A stretch of DNA of 64,000 nucleotides, from the NCBI RefSeq assembly GCF_022919155.1, contig NZ_CP095045.1, positions 2,914,001-2,978,000 of the forward strand. Direction: 5' to 3'. Below the pieces are notes generated by a model that saw only the letters and a program-made list of their open reading frames with translations, was not told where the DNA came from and did not search any database. Source of the DNA: Leucobacter allii (GTDB taxonomy: Bacteria; Actinomycetota; Actinomycetes; Actinomycetales; Microbacteriaceae). The first letter of the stretch is position 1; each line of letters begins with the position of its first letter. The position numbers and the translations under genes were made by a program. Below, piece by piece: positions 39,462 to 48,265 of this stretch.

Positions 39462-40688
39462 TCAGCGCGGCGCGCGGGCCTGGCGCACGAGCGCGTGGCC
39501 GTAGTCGTTGCCGTTGGGCGTGCGCATCACGGTGTGGATGTGGAAGGGCTGAGGGGTGTCGTTCGTGAGGAACACGCCGCAGTGGTGGTCGATCTCCACG
39601 ATGACGACGGGGCTCTGGACGCGGCAGTAGTAGGGGTCGTCCGGGCCGCTCCCGCCGATCCAGGAGAACCAGGTGTCGGCGAGCTGCGCGCGGATCTCGC
39701 GCATGCGGAGCCGTGCGGGGCCGTCCGGCAGGATGGAGACGAAGTCCGCGACTAGTTCCCAGACGCGCTCCTGGGCGCTCGGATCGAGCTCTGCGACGCA
39801 CACCCCCTCGTAGGGGATGACGCGGTTGTCCTGGAAGGCCCCCGCGAGGTGGCGCTCGTCGCCCGGGTGGATGCGCCCGGGCGGGAGGTCCGTGAGGCTC
39901 GGGGCCGTGATGGCGACGGCGCGCTGCGCGTCGCTCAGCGCGTCGAGGACCCGGCGGCCGAGCGCGATGCGCTCCACGAACGCGACGGTGCCCGCGTGGG
40001 GGCCCGCGTCGATCTCGTTGGGCTCGGCGCCGAGGAACACCGGGGAGACCACCAGCTGGCCGCCGACCACGAGGCAGTTCACGGCGCAGTGATGGCCGAA
40101 GAGCTGCCAGCCCCACGGCTCCGTGAGGCTCGGCGTGCCGAAGATCGATGCGTTGTAGGAGAACTCGTTCATGATGCCGGGAAGGCCGACGACCTCGCCG
40201 AGGAAGCCGTTGATGCGCATCATGGTGCGCACGTCGGCGGCGCCGCGGGGGCTGAGGCTCGCCTCGACGAGCGCGAGGAATCGCTCGCGCACGGCCGCCG
40301 GCTGGAACTCCAGCCGGAGCCCCGTGTCGAACTGCAGGAACTCGGGATTGGCCCAGTGCCGCCACTCGATCGAGTCGACGGGGTAGACGATGCGCGCGCG
40401 CTGCGCGTCGTCGAGCCCGTCGAGCAGTCGCTCGGCGGCCGCGACCATCGCCGCGACGGGCGCGGCGTCGGCGTCCTCCGGCTCCTGCAGCGGGAAGAGT
40501 CCGGGGATCAGCCGGCCGTCCGAGGTGGTCCCGACGTACGGGTCCGCGGAGAGGAGCTTCCACCCCTCGATGAGGGTCCCCGTGAACGCGTCGTGGCGCG
40601 CATGGGGGACGTACGCATAGGCGTCGAGCCCGCGGAGCTCGGCGATCCTCGGATGCTCGGGCGGGTAGAGGTGCTCCCGGAAGCTCAT
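39462..40688 (-). CDS. DUF3500 domain-containing protein
   Basis: The product has 408 residues. The DUF3500 pattern is clear in SIEWRHWANPEFLQFDTGLR, FGHHCAVNCLVVGGQ, SPVFLGAEPNEI and the closing IVEIDHHCGV ... HIHTVMRTPNGNDYG. Several invariant His and acidic residues suggest an enzyme with a metal or acid-base site, but the family has no assigned reaction that I know. It overlaps the GntR gene by 4 nt and precedes the transporter, so it is part of the aromatic-acid operon. Confidence 0.85.
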   Translation of the reverse strand: MSFREHLYPPEHPRIAELRGLDAYAYVPHARHDAFTGTLIEGWKLLSADPYVGTTSDGRLIPGLFPLQEPEDADAAPVAAMVAAAERLLDGLDDAQRARIVYPVDSIEWRHWANPEFLQFDTGLRLEFQPAAVRERFLALVEASLSPRGAADVRTMMRINGFLGEVVGLPGIMNEFSYNASIFGTPSLTEPWGWQLFGHHCAVNCLVVGGQLVVSPVFLGAEPNEIDAGPHAGTVAFVERIALGRRVLDALSDAQRAVAITAPSLTDLPPGRIHPGDERHLAGAFQDNRVIPYEGVCVAELDPSAQERVWELVADFVSILPDGPARLRMREIRAQLADTWFSWIGGSGPDDPYYCRVQSPVVIVEIDHHCGVFLTNDTPQPFHIHTVMRTPNGNDYGHALVRQARAPR

Positions 40689-41419
40689 CGCGCCCCCGTC
40701 GCGTCGGCCTCGCCGGCGGTGCCGTGGTTGTGGGCGGCGACGGCGGCGGCGATGCGCGCCGCGTCGCGCGAGCCGATCGCCTCGACCAGTTCGAGGTGCG
40801 CCGCCGCGCGATCGGCGATGTAGTCGCTGACCGCGTCGTCGTCGCCGTAGCTCGGGGCGCTGCGGCCGAGGTAGCCGAGGCAGCTCGTGTACACCGCGCT
40901 CATCATGGCGTTGGGGCTGAGCCCGGCGATGAGCTCGTGCAGGTGCCAGTTGAGGCGGATGAACTCCTCGAAGTCGGCCCCCGTGCGGGCCATCGCCTCG
41001 GCGGCGTCGCGCAGCACCTCGATGTCGGTGTCGCTGCACACGGCCGCGACGCTCAGCGCGATGGGCGCCTCGAGCGCCTCCCGGAGCTCGATGGCGTCGC
41101 GCACGGAGACGACGGAGCCCTGCGCCGTGAGCAGCGTGTGCCGCATGCGCACGACGGGCGTCTCGGCGGCGATGAAGAGGCCCCCGCCGCGGCCGGGACG
41201 GATCTCGAGCGCGCCGCGCTCGCGCAGCAGTCGGACGGCCTCGCTCACGGTCGTGCGCGCGAAGCCCACCTCGGCGCGGATCTCGTCAAGGGTGCCCAGC
41301 CGGTCGCCCGGGCCGAGGCCGCGCGCGCGGATGTGGTCCAGGAGCGTGTCGGCGAGCTGCTCGGCGCGCGAGCGGGGCGGGGTCACGGAGAGCTGATCGA
41401 GGCTCGACATCGAGGTCAT
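40685..41419 (-). CDS. GntR-family regulator, FCD (FadR-like) type
   Basis: This gives 244 residues from the ATG at 41419, which lies 7 nt after TATAGT; longer forms would be untranslated. The winged HTH is at about 15-80 (RAEQLADTLLDHIRARGLG, then FARTTVSEAVRLLRERGAL). The C-terminal helical FCD domain with D/H metal-site residues binds an organic acid. It is the first gene of the operon that includes DUF3500, transporter and ring hydroxylase, and is divergent from the FAH-family gene. Confidence 0.88.
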   Translation of the reverse strand: MTSMSSLDQLSVTPPRSRAEQLADTLLDHIRARGLGPGDRLGTLDEIRAEVGFARTTVSEAVRLLRERGALEIRPGRGGGLFIAAETPVVRMRHTLLTAQGSVVSVRDAIELREALEAPIALSVAAVCSDTDIEVLRDAAEAMARTGADFEEFIRLNWHLHELIAGLSPNAMMSAVYTSCLGYLGRSAPSYGDDDAVSDYIADRAAAHLELVEAIGSRDAARIAAAVAAHNHGTAGEADATGAR

Positions 41420-41426
41420 GCCAGCT

Positions 41427-41447
41427 ACTATAGACGCATAAGGTATG
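41427..41447 (-). promoter_or_regulatory. GntR promoter and adjacent CATA-N3-TATG palindrome
   Basis: TATAGT on the minus strand (41427-41432) is 7 nt from the GntR ATG. CATAAGGTATG (41437-41447) just upstream is a small palindrome in an AT-rich island and may be the autoregulatory site. Confidence 0.5.
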
Positions 41448-41529
41448 TATGTTAAATATCTTTCCCATCGATCGTCGCCGATTCCCATCCGGAGCGGGGC
41501 GCCGATCCCGAACGAGACAGGATGCGCGC

Positions 41530-42411
41530 ATGCGATTGATCGGAGTCGTCCTCCCCCCGGCGGCCGGAGGCGGAGCGGAGCCCGAGACCTGGGTCGCGAG
41601 CACCGAACAGCTCGACACCCCCACCCGCGGTGCGGCGACGCTCGTGGCCCCGCTGCGGCGGTTCTGGAGCGATCCGCGGGCGGCGATGGCCGCGCCCGAC
41701 GGGCGCGGGATCGAGGTCGGCGGAGACCTCGGCGCCGAGGTCGTGCCCCCCGTGCTGCCCGAGGCCCGGGTGCTCTGCATCGGGCTCAACTACCGCGATC
41801 ACATCGCCGAGGGGTCCTTCGCCGACGTCGAGCATCCCCCCTACCCCACCCTCTTCGCGCGCTGGACGCCGTCGCTCGTGGCCGGCGGCGTGAGCGCGCC
41901 GACGAACGCGAACGAGCGCGGCCTCGACTGGGAGGGGGAGATCGCGGCGTGGGTCGGCGCGGAGCTGCGCGACGCGGGCACGGAGGAGGCGCGCGCGGCG
42001 ATCCTCGGCTACTCGACCTTCAACGACCTGACCTCGCGCATCGCGCAGAAGCTCACCTCGCAGTGGATCCTCGGCAAGAACGGGGACCGCTCGGGCCCGA
42101 TCGGGCCGCTCGTCACCGCCGACGAGGCCGGCGATCTGCGCGACGGCCTGCACCTGGAGACCCGGGTGAACGGCGAGGTGGTGCAGCAGTCGACCTCCGA
42201 TCTGCAGATCTACGAGGCCGCGGAGACGCTGGCCCACATCTCGCGGACCCTCACCCTGCGCGCCGGGGACATCCTCTGCACGGGCACGCCCTCGGGCGTC
42301 GGGTACGCGCGCGACCCCGAGTGGCTGCTCCGCGACGGCGACGTCGTCGAGGTCGAGGTCGAGCGCCTCGGCACGCTGCGCACCCCGATCACGGGGCCGG
42401 GGACGCGCTGA
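41530..42411 (+). CDS. Fumarylacetoacetate hydrolase family protein
   Basis: The product has 293 residues. The FAH core starts with VLCIGLNYRDHIAEG at about 77-91; the metal-binding acidic residues are in LDWEGEIAAW (D-E-x-E pattern) and later in FNDLTSR. CTGTPSGVGYARDP is the conserved end. The family hydrolyses or isomerises ring-fission products of aromatic degradation. The 75-residue N-terminal extension is usual for the 2-hydroxyhepta-2,4-diene-1,7-dioate branch. It is divergent from the GntR gene and probably regulated by it. Confidence 0.9.
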   Translation: MRLIGVVLPPAAGGGAEPETWVASTEQLDTPTRGAATLVAPLRRFWSDPRAAMAAPDGRGIEVGGDLGAEVVPPVLPEARVLCIGLNYRDHIAEGSFADVEHPPYPTLFARWTPSLVAGGVSAPTNANERGLDWEGEIAAWVGAELRDAGTEEARAAILGYSTFNDLTSRIAQKLTSQWILGKNGDRSGPIGPLVTADEAGDLRDGLHLETRVNGEVVQQSTSDLQIYEAAETLAHISRTLTLRAGDILCTGTPSGVGYARDPEWLLRDGDVVEVEVERLGTLRTPITGPGTR

Positions 42412-42414
42412 ACC

Positions 42415-42448
42415 GCGCGGCCGGCGGGGCCCAGCCCGTCGGCCGCGC
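42415..42448. terminator. Bidirectional hairpin between converging FAH and TauE genes
   Basis: GCGCGGCCG (42415-42423) and CGGCCGCGC (42440-42448) are perfect 9-bp arms. The right arm runs into the TauE stop codon. Confidence 0.6.
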
Positions 42449-43224
42449 TACCGCTTCGGGCGCAGGGTCTTCCAGACCATCTGGCCGAGCACGAAGGCGA
42501 GCAGCAGCGAGAAGGCGACGTTCGACCAGAACGGCGGGATGTGCGTCGCGATCACGGACCCGAGGGGCGACAGGATGCTCGCGGCGATGCCGAGCACGAG
42601 CGCCGAGCGCAGATCGACGTTGCGCCGCCTGGTGTTGCCGATCGTGCCCGAGATGGAGCCGGGGATGAGCATGATGAGCGAGGTGCCCTTCGCGACGAGA
42701 TCGCTCGCTCCGAAGAAGAACATGAGCACGGGCACGACGATCACGCCGCCGCCCACGCCGAGCAGCCCGGAGAGCACGCCCGTCACGAGGCCCGTCACGA
42801 CGAGGAGCGCACCCGAGAGGACCGTGATCTCGATGGCGGCGTCGCGCTGCGGCACCACGAACCAGAGGCTGATGACGATCCCGAGCAGGAACGCCATGAA
42901 CATCCACCGGAGGAACCCGGTGGGCACCCGCGAGAGCAGGTAGCTGCCGATCTGGGCGCCGACCACGATGCCGACCGCGAGCAGCACGGCCGCGAGCCAG
43001 TCGACGTTGCCCTGCACGGCGTAGCCGATGCCGCCGACCACGGCGGCCGGCAGGATCGCCGCGACCGAGGTGCCCGCGGCGAGCCGCTGCTGGAAGCCGA
43101 GGATCATGACGAGCATGGGGACGAGGATCACCCCGCCGCCGATGCCGAAGAGGCCGGAGAGCAGGCCGGTGGCCGCGCCGAGCAGCGCGAGGATGATCAG
43201 GGAGGGGCGGGCGGTCTGGTTCAT
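42448..43224 (-). CDS. TauE/SafE-family sulfite or organic-anion exporter
   Basis: The product has 258 residues. Two homologous halves each begin with the family motif: GLLSGLFGIGGGVILVP at 20-36 and GVLSGLLGVGGGVIVVP at about 148-164. Eight hydrophobic helices are visible. The family moves sulfite, sulfoacetate or similar anions out of the cell. It is separated from the gamma-glutamyltransferase operon by a terminator, so it is probably independent of it. Confidence 0.9.
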   Translation of the reverse strand: MNQTARPSLIILALLGAATGLLSGLFGIGGGVILVPMLVMILGFQQRLAAGTSVAAILPAAVVGGIGYAVQGNVDWLAAVLLAVGIVVGAQIGSYLLSRVPTGFLRWMFMAFLLGIVISLWFVVPQRDAAIEITVLSGALLVVTGLVTGVLSGLLGVGGGVIVVPVLMFFFGASDLVAKGTSLIMLIPGSISGTIGNTRRRNVDLRSALVLGIAASILSPLGSVIATHIPPFWSNVAFSLLLAFVLGQMVWKTLRPKR

Positions 43225-43288
43225 GGGCGTCGTCTCGGTGTCTCTGCGCGGGGCCGTGGCGCTGCGCGGGCGGCGGTCGGGGTCGGGA

Positions 43289-43317
43289 TCGGGATCGGCG
43301 GTGAGCGCCGATCCCGA
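43289..43317 (-). terminator. Terminator of the Liv/gamma-glutamyltransferase operon
   Basis: A perfect 12-bp stem, 43289-43300 with 43306-43317 (core CGGGATCGGCG / CGCCGATCCCG), loop GTGAG, 4 nt after the gamma-glutamyltransferase stop. Confidence 0.8.
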
Positions 43318-43321
43318 CCGT

Positions 43322-44884
43322 TCAGCCCGTCCCCACCACGATCGCCGAGCCGTCCGATCTCGGATCGCTCGCCGCCGCGTAGCCGTCGTCGTCGACGCGG
43401 ATGAGGTTCGCGTGGCCGAGGTCCTCGGTGCGCGGCGGGACGACCGAGACGGCGAAGCCCGCGGCCGCGATCGCGTCGCGGACGGCCTCGGGCACGTCGG
43501 CCTCCGCCGTGACGGTCGCACGGCCCCCGGGTGATGCCCCGGGCAGTTCGTCCACCATCCAGCGCGGGGCGTGCGTCGCCTCGTGCGGGTCGGCTCCGGC
43601 GAGCGAGCGCAGCAGGAGCTGGGCGTGCACCTGCGGCTGCGCCGCGCCGCCCATGGTGGCCGGCACCCAGGCGAGCTCCTCGCCTCGGAGCACGAGCACG
43701 GGCATGAGCGTGTGGCGGGGTCGCTTGCCCGGCGCGAACGCGTTCGGGGACGCGGGGTCGAGCGAGAACGAGGTGCCGCGGTTCTGGAAGACGATGCCGG
43801 TGGCCGGTTCGAGGATGTGCGCGCCGAAGCCCCAGTAGACGGAATTGATGAGGGAGACCGCCCAGCCGTCCGCGCTCACGGCGCTCAGGCCGACGGTGTC
43901 GCCGCTCGCCTTCGCGTCCCCGGCGATCGGGCGGTCGGGCGCGGCCATCGCGACGAGCTCCGCGCCCGTGGCGCCGCCCGCGGCCGGGTCGGCGAGCGCG
44001 GCGGCCCGTACCAGGTTGCTCGCGAAGAAGGCGCGGGCGAGCGCGCCGGCTCCGGCGCCGAGCGGGTCCTCGATACCGGGCCCGCCGTCGGCGCCGGAGA
44101 CCGCGTCGAGCGCGCGCAGCAGCATGAAGCCCGAGGTGTTGGGCGGCCCAGTGAGCACGCGGACCCCGCCGAACTCGCCCTCGAGCGCCTCGCCCCAGCT
44201 CGCCGAGTAGTCGAGCGCGTCCTGCCGGGTGATCTTCGAGCCGAGGGCCTGCAGTCCCGCGATCCAGCGCTCGGCCGTCTCGCCCTCGTAGAACTCGGCC
44301 GAGCCGCCCGCGGCGAGCCGCCGCAGCGTGCGCGCGAGCGCCGGCTGCACGAGCCGCGCCCCCTCCGCGAGCGGGGCCCCGTCGGGGTAGAAGACCTCCC
44401 GGGCTCCCGGGTCCCGGGAGAGCGAGTCCCGATCCTCCACGAGCGCGGCGGCGACCGAGCGCGAGTTCGGGAAGCCCGCCTCGGCGTGGCGGATCGCATC
44501 GTCGAAGTGCGCGGCCCAGGGCCGGGTGGCCCCGTACCCGTGGAGCGAGTTCCAGCCGCAGACGCCGCCCGGAACGGTCACCGTGTCGATGCCGCGCAGC
44601 GGCAGGGCGTCCCCGTGCTTCGTGCGCAGCGCCGCCAGGCTCTGCCCCGCGGGCGCCGGCCCGGTCGCGTTGAGGAAGCGGATCTCGCCGCGCGGATTGC
44701 GCACGATCGCCACCAGATCGCCGCCGAGGGCGACGTTGTTCGGGTAGACGACGCAGAGCGTCGCGGCGGCCGCGAGCGCGGCGTCGACGGCGTTGCCGCC
44801 CGCGCGGAGCGCCGCGGCGCCCGCCTCGGTCGCGAGGTGGTGCGAGGTCGAGATCGCGCCGCGGGGGCGTGCTGCAGGGCTCAT
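43322..44884 (-). CDS. Gamma-glutamyltransferase / glutathione hydrolase family protein
   Basis: The product has 520 residues. The proenzyme would cleave itself before T330 (SGDTVGLSAVS), which becomes the nucleophile. The large-subunit signature is SHHLATEAGAAALRAGGNAVDAA in shorter blocks, and NSVYWGFGAHI follows in the small subunit. There is no signal peptide, unlike secreted GGTs, so this is a cytosolic member that may hydrolyse an imported gamma-glutamyl amide. It overlaps the FadR-type regulator by 4 nt and closes the Liv-type uptake operon. Confidence 0.87.
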   Translation of the reverse strand: MSPAARPRGAISTSHHLATEAGAAALRAGGNAVDAALAAAATLCVVYPNNVALGGDLVAIVRNPRGEIRFLNATGPAPAGQSLAALRTKHGDALPLRGIDTVTVPGGVCGWNSLHGYGATRPWAAHFDDAIRHAEAGFPNSRSVAAALVEDRDSLSRDPGAREVFYPDGAPLAEGARLVQPALARTLRRLAAGGSAEFYEGETAERWIAGLQALGSKITRQDALDYSASWGEALEGEFGGVRVLTGPPNTSGFMLLRALDAVSGADGGPGIEDPLGAGAGALARAFFASNLVRAAALADPAAGGATGAELVAMAAPDRPIAGDAKASGDTVGLSAVSADGWAVSLINSVYWGFGAHILEPATGIVFQNRGTSFSLDPASPNAFAPGKRPRHTLMPVLVLRGEELAWVPATMGGAAQPQVHAQLLLRSLAGADPHEATHAPRWMVDELPGASPGGRATVTAEADVPEAVRDAIAAAGFAVSVVPPRTEDLGHANLIRVDDDGYAAASDPRSDGSAIVVGTG

Positions 44885-45624
44885 CGGGTTCCGCTCCCCT
44901 TCGTCTGCGCCGGGGTCCTCCGGGACGCCGCGGCCTGGATCTGCTGGCTGATGTCGAGCACGTGCTCGCGGGCCGCCCGTTCCGCCGCGTCCCCGTCGCC
45001 CGAGGCGATCGCCTCGTAGATGCGGCGATGGGCGACGCTCGAGGCCTGCCTGCGGGCCCGCGTCTGGTAGCGGTTGGCCCGGCTCGGCTCGATCTGCTGG
45101 GCGATCTGCTCGTTGATGAGCTCCAGCAGCGGGTTGTGCGCGTACTGGGCGATGGTCTGGTGGAAGGCGCGGTCGAGCTCGGCGTACCGCTCCTTGGTGA
45201 CGTCGACCTCCATCGCCTCCACGAGCTCCCGCAGCTGGGCGAGGTCGCGCGCCGTCGCCCGGGCCGCGGTGATGCGCGCGATCGGCGGCTCGACGATGGC
45301 GCGCAGCTCCATGATGTCGCGCAGCTCCGGCTTGAGCCCTGCCACGATCCCGAGCTCCCCGAGCGCGGTGCTCGCCCGCTCCCCCGGGCGGAGCACGATC
45401 GTGCCGCGTCCCGGCTTGCGGTCGATGAGCCCGCGGTTCTCGAGCTCGCGCAGCGCCTCGCGGATCGAGACCCGGGAGACGCCGAGGTAGCTCGCCAGCT
45501 CGCGCTCGGGCGGCAGCCGGTCCCCGGCGCCCAGCTCCCCCTCGAGGATCAGGCGCTCGAGATCGACCGACAGCCGATCGGGCACGGAGAGGATCTCTCC
45601 CTTGCTCACAGAATCCCAGTCCAT
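44881..45624 (-). CDS. FadR-type GntR regulator of the Liv/gamma-glutamyltransferase operon
   Basis: The product has 247 residues. The winged HTH is at about 15-75 (LSVDLERLILEGELGAGDRL, SYLGVSRVSIREALRELENR), followed by an FCD domain (LRDIMELRAIVEPPIA, then the His/Asp-rich AFHQTIAQYAHNPLL). It sits inside the operon between the ATPase and the transferase genes. A perfect FadR-like operator (TTGGTCTGACCAA) lies at the operon head at 50964, so feedback control of the entire operon is likely. Confidence 0.9.
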   Translation of the reverse strand: MDWDSVSKGEILSVPDRLSVDLERLILEGELGAGDRLPPERELASYLGVSRVSIREALRELENRGLIDRKPGRGTIVLRPGERASTALGELGIVAGLKPELRDIMELRAIVEPPIARITAARATARDLAQLRELVEAMEVDVTKERYAELDRAFHQTIAQYAHNPLLELINEQIAQQIEPSRANRYQTRARRQASSVAHRRIYEAIASGDGDAAERAAREHVLDISQQIQAAASRRTPAQTKGSGTR

Positions 45625-45681
45625 GACGACCTACTCACTCACCATCCGCATCAGATCGGGCGTCCGCCTCGCCGACGCGCC

Positions 45682-46407
45682 TCACGGCGTTCCATCCGGC
45701 TCGGAGGCCTTGCCGAAATAGGCCTCGTGCAGACGCTCGTCTTCAAGCATGGCACGGGCGTCGCCGCCGCCCGACAGCGCCCCGGTCTCCATGAGGTAGC
45801 CGCGGTGCGCGATCGAGAGCGCCATCCGCGCGTTCTGCTCGATGAGGAGCACGCTCGTCCCCGCGGCGTTGATCTCCTCGATGATCTCGAACATCTGCGC
45901 CACGATCTTCGGCGCCAGGCCCATCGACGGCTCGTCGAGCATGAGCAGCTTCGGGTGCCGGATCAGCGCACGGGAGAGCGCCAGCATCTGCTGCTCGCCG
46001 CCCGAGAGGGTCGCCGCGACCTGGTGCTTGCGCTCCTCGAGCCTCGGGAAGCGGGCGAACACCCCCGCGATCTCCGCGGAGAGATCCACCCTGGCCCCCC
46101 AGGCGGCGACCTGGAGGTTCTCCAGCACGGTCATCCGCCCGAAGATGTGCCGCCCCTCGGGGACGAGGGACAGGCCGCGCTTCACGCGCTGCTCGGCGCG
46201 ACGGGCGGAGATGTCGGCGCCGGCGAAGCCGATCCTGCCGCGGTGCTTGTTCAGTCCGGCCACGGCGCGCAGCAGGCTGCTCTTCCCCGCGCCGTTCGCG
46301 CCGACCACGACGACGAGTTCGCCGTCGTCGACCTCGAGGTCCGCATCGAGGACGGCCTTGACCGCCCCGTAGCGGACGTTGAGCCCCTGCACTTCGAGCA
46401 TCTTCAT
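45682..46407 (-). CDS. livF: Branched-chain amino acid-type ABC transporter ATPase (LivF)
   Basis: The product has 241 residues. Walker A is GANGAGKSS at about 36-44, the signature is LSGGEQQML and Walker B is LLMLDEPSMGLAP. It is the second ATPase of the Liv-type importer. An ATGA overlap joins it to the fused permease-ATPase gene upstream. The substrate of the system may be a gamma-glutamyl compound rather than a branched-chain amino acid. Confidence 0.93.
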   Translation of the reverse strand: MKMLEVQGLNVRYGAVKAVLDADLEVDDGELVVVVGANGAGKSSLLRAVAGLNKHRGRIGFAGADISARRAEQRVKRGLSLVPEGRHIFGRMTVLENLQVAAWGARVDLSAEIAGVFARFPRLEERKHQVAATLSGGEQQMLALSRALIRHPKLLMLDEPSMGLAPKIVAQMFEIIEEINAAGTSVLLIEQNARMALSIAHRGYLMETGALSGGGDARAMLEDERLHEAYFGKASEPDGTP

Positions 46408-48263
46408 CGTGCGTCACTCCCCAGGTAGGCCTCGAGCACCGCGGGATCCGTGCGGATCTCCGCCGGCGTCCCGTCGGCGATGATCACGCCGTGGTCGAGC
46501 ACGATGATCCGATCCGACACCCCCATGAGCAGGTCCATGTCGTGCTCGATGAGGATCACGTCGATCCCGTGCTCGCGGATCCGCGAGATGAGCCGTGCGA
46601 GATCTCGCGTCTCGCTCTCGTTCAGCCCCGCCGCCGGCTCATCGAGCAGCAGCACCCTGGGCCGGGTCATCAGCGCCCGCGCGATCTCCACCTTCCGCTG
46701 CTGGTAGGCGTCGAGCGAGGAGGCGCGGCGATCGCGGCAGTCCCACGCGTCCACGAAGGCGAGCGCCGCCTCGGCCTCCTCGACCGTCCGCCGCTCGTTC
46801 CTCCGCACGAAGGGGACGGGCGACAGGAAGCGCGGCAGGAACCCCGCGAGCCTCGCGTGCCCGCCGACGAGGAGGTTCTCGAGCACGGTCATGTCCCAGA
46901 ACAGCCGCACCGTCTGGAAGGTGCGGGCGATCCCGCGCACCGACACGGCGTTCGACTCGAGGCGCTCCGTGCGCTCCCCCTCGAGCTCGATCGTGCCCGA
47001 GGTGGCGCGCGTCACGCCCGAGATGGCGTTGAGCAGGGTCGACTTGCCCGCGCCGTTGGGGCCCATGAGCCCGAGCACCTCGCCGTGCCGCAGCTCGAAG
47101 CTCACCGATTCGAGAGCCGTGAGACCGCCGAACACCTGCTTTACCTCGGCGACCCGCAGCACGGGCGCCCCCGCGGCGGGCAGCGCGCGGTCGGCAGGCG
47201 TCTCGAGCGCGCCGTCGGGCTCGGCGGTCCCGCCGCGGGCGCGGGTGAGCTCGAGCCGCTTCGACACCAGGCCGCCGGGGCGCAGGATCATGAGCACCAC
47301 GACGATGAGGGCCAGCAGGCCGGTGCGGAACTCGGGATGCGCCGCGATGACCGGGATGTCCTTGGCGACCGCCTGGAAGAAGATCCACAGGACCGCTCCG
47401 GTGATCGGCCCCCAGAGCGTGCCCGCTCCGCCGAGGATCACGAGGCTCAGCACGATGAAGTTGTCCTCGAGCGTGAAGCTGTCGGGGTTGACGAACTGGT
47501 TCATGTGGGCGAAGAAGACGCCGATCACGCCGGCCGTCGAGGCGCCGACGACGTAGGCGAGCAGCTTGTAGCGCCGGGTCCGGATGCCCATGGAGGAGGC
47601 CACGAGCTCGTCCTCGCGGATGGCCACCCATGCGCGGCCGACGGGCGAGGCGATGAGGGAGGCGAGCGCCACGACGAGGATCACGACGACGACGAGGATG
47701 ATGTAGTAGGTGGTCGTGGGCGGCACGACCCCCTCGCCGGAGAAGCTGAGCGGCGGGATGTTGCGGATGCCCACGGCGCCCCCGGTGAACTCCGTCCAGT
47801 TGATCGAGACGATGCGGACGATCTCGCCGAAGGCCAGCGTCATGATCGCGAGGTAGTCGCCGCGCGCCCGGAGGGTCGGGTACCCGATGATGGAGCCCGC
47901 GACCCCGGCGAAGAGGATCGCGGCGACGATGCTGATCGGCAGCACCCAGGCGAGCGCCGCGGGGTGCTCCGCGAGCAGCGGGCCGAAGGTGCTGACCGTG
48001 AATATCGCTGCCGTGTAGGCCCCGACGATGAAGAAGGCGATGAATCCGAGGTCGAGCAGCCCCGTGAGCCCCACGAGGATGTTGAGCCCGGACGCGAGGG
48101 CGACGTAGACGAGCGCGAGGGCCGCGACCCTCACCCACTTGTCGCCCGGCAGCACGAAGGGGGCGATGAGGCCCAGCACCAGGAAGACCCCTGGCCAGAT
48201 CCAGCGCGTGAGCCCGAGCGCGGGCCGGCTCACGATGATCGGTGTGGTGTGCGTGTTCGACAT
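46404..48263 (-). CDS. Fused ABC permease and ATPase (LivM-LivG)
   Basis: The product has 619 residues. Residues 15-340 are a LivM permease with about ten helices and the EAA-like loop AWVAIREDELVASSMGI. A linker of about 30 residues leads to a LivG ATPase (about 370-615) with Walker A GPNGAGKST and Walker B VLLLDEPAAGLNE. The ABC signature, normally AYGQQ in LivG, reads SLDAYQQRKVEIARAL and lacks the usual glycine. Fusion of these two subunits is known in some actinobacteria and proteobacteria. Only 2 bp separate it from livH. Confidence 0.9.
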   Translation of the reverse strand: MSNTHTTPIIVSRPALGLTRWIWPGVFLVLGLIAPFVLPGDKWVRVAALALVYVALASGLNILVGLTGLLDLGFIAFFIVGAYTAAIFTVSTFGPLLAEHPAALAWVLPISIVAAILFAGVAGSIIGYPTLRARGDYLAIMTLAFGEIVRIVSINWTEFTGGAVGIRNIPPLSFSGEGVVPPTTTYYIILVVVVILVVALASLIASPVGRAWVAIREDELVASSMGIRTRRYKLLAYVVGASTAGVIGVFFAHMNQFVNPDSFTLEDNFIVLSLVILGGAGTLWGPITGAVLWIFFQAVAKDIPVIAAHPEFRTGLLALIVVVLMILRPGGLVSKRLELTRARGGTAEPDGALETPADRALPAAGAPVLRVAEVKQVFGGLTALESVSFELRHGEVLGLMGPNGAGKSTLLNAISGVTRATSGTIELEGERTERLESNAVSVRGIARTFQTVRLFWDMTVLENLLVGGHARLAGFLPRFLSPVPFVRRNERRTVEEAEAALAFVDAWDCRDRRASSLDAYQQRKVEIARALMTRPRVLLLDEPAAGLNESETRDLARLISRIREHGIDVILIEHDMDLLMGVSDRIIVLDHGVIIADGTPAEIRTDPAVLEAYLGSDAR

Positions 48264-48265
48264 GG

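Noticed and set aside
36316..40563. A single very long minus-strand frame of about 1,415 codons
   Set aside because: Only the last 603 codons (the ring hydroxylase) are real. The upstream part lies in a shifted frame over the transporter and DUF3500 genes, is Arg/His/Pro-rich and matches no family.
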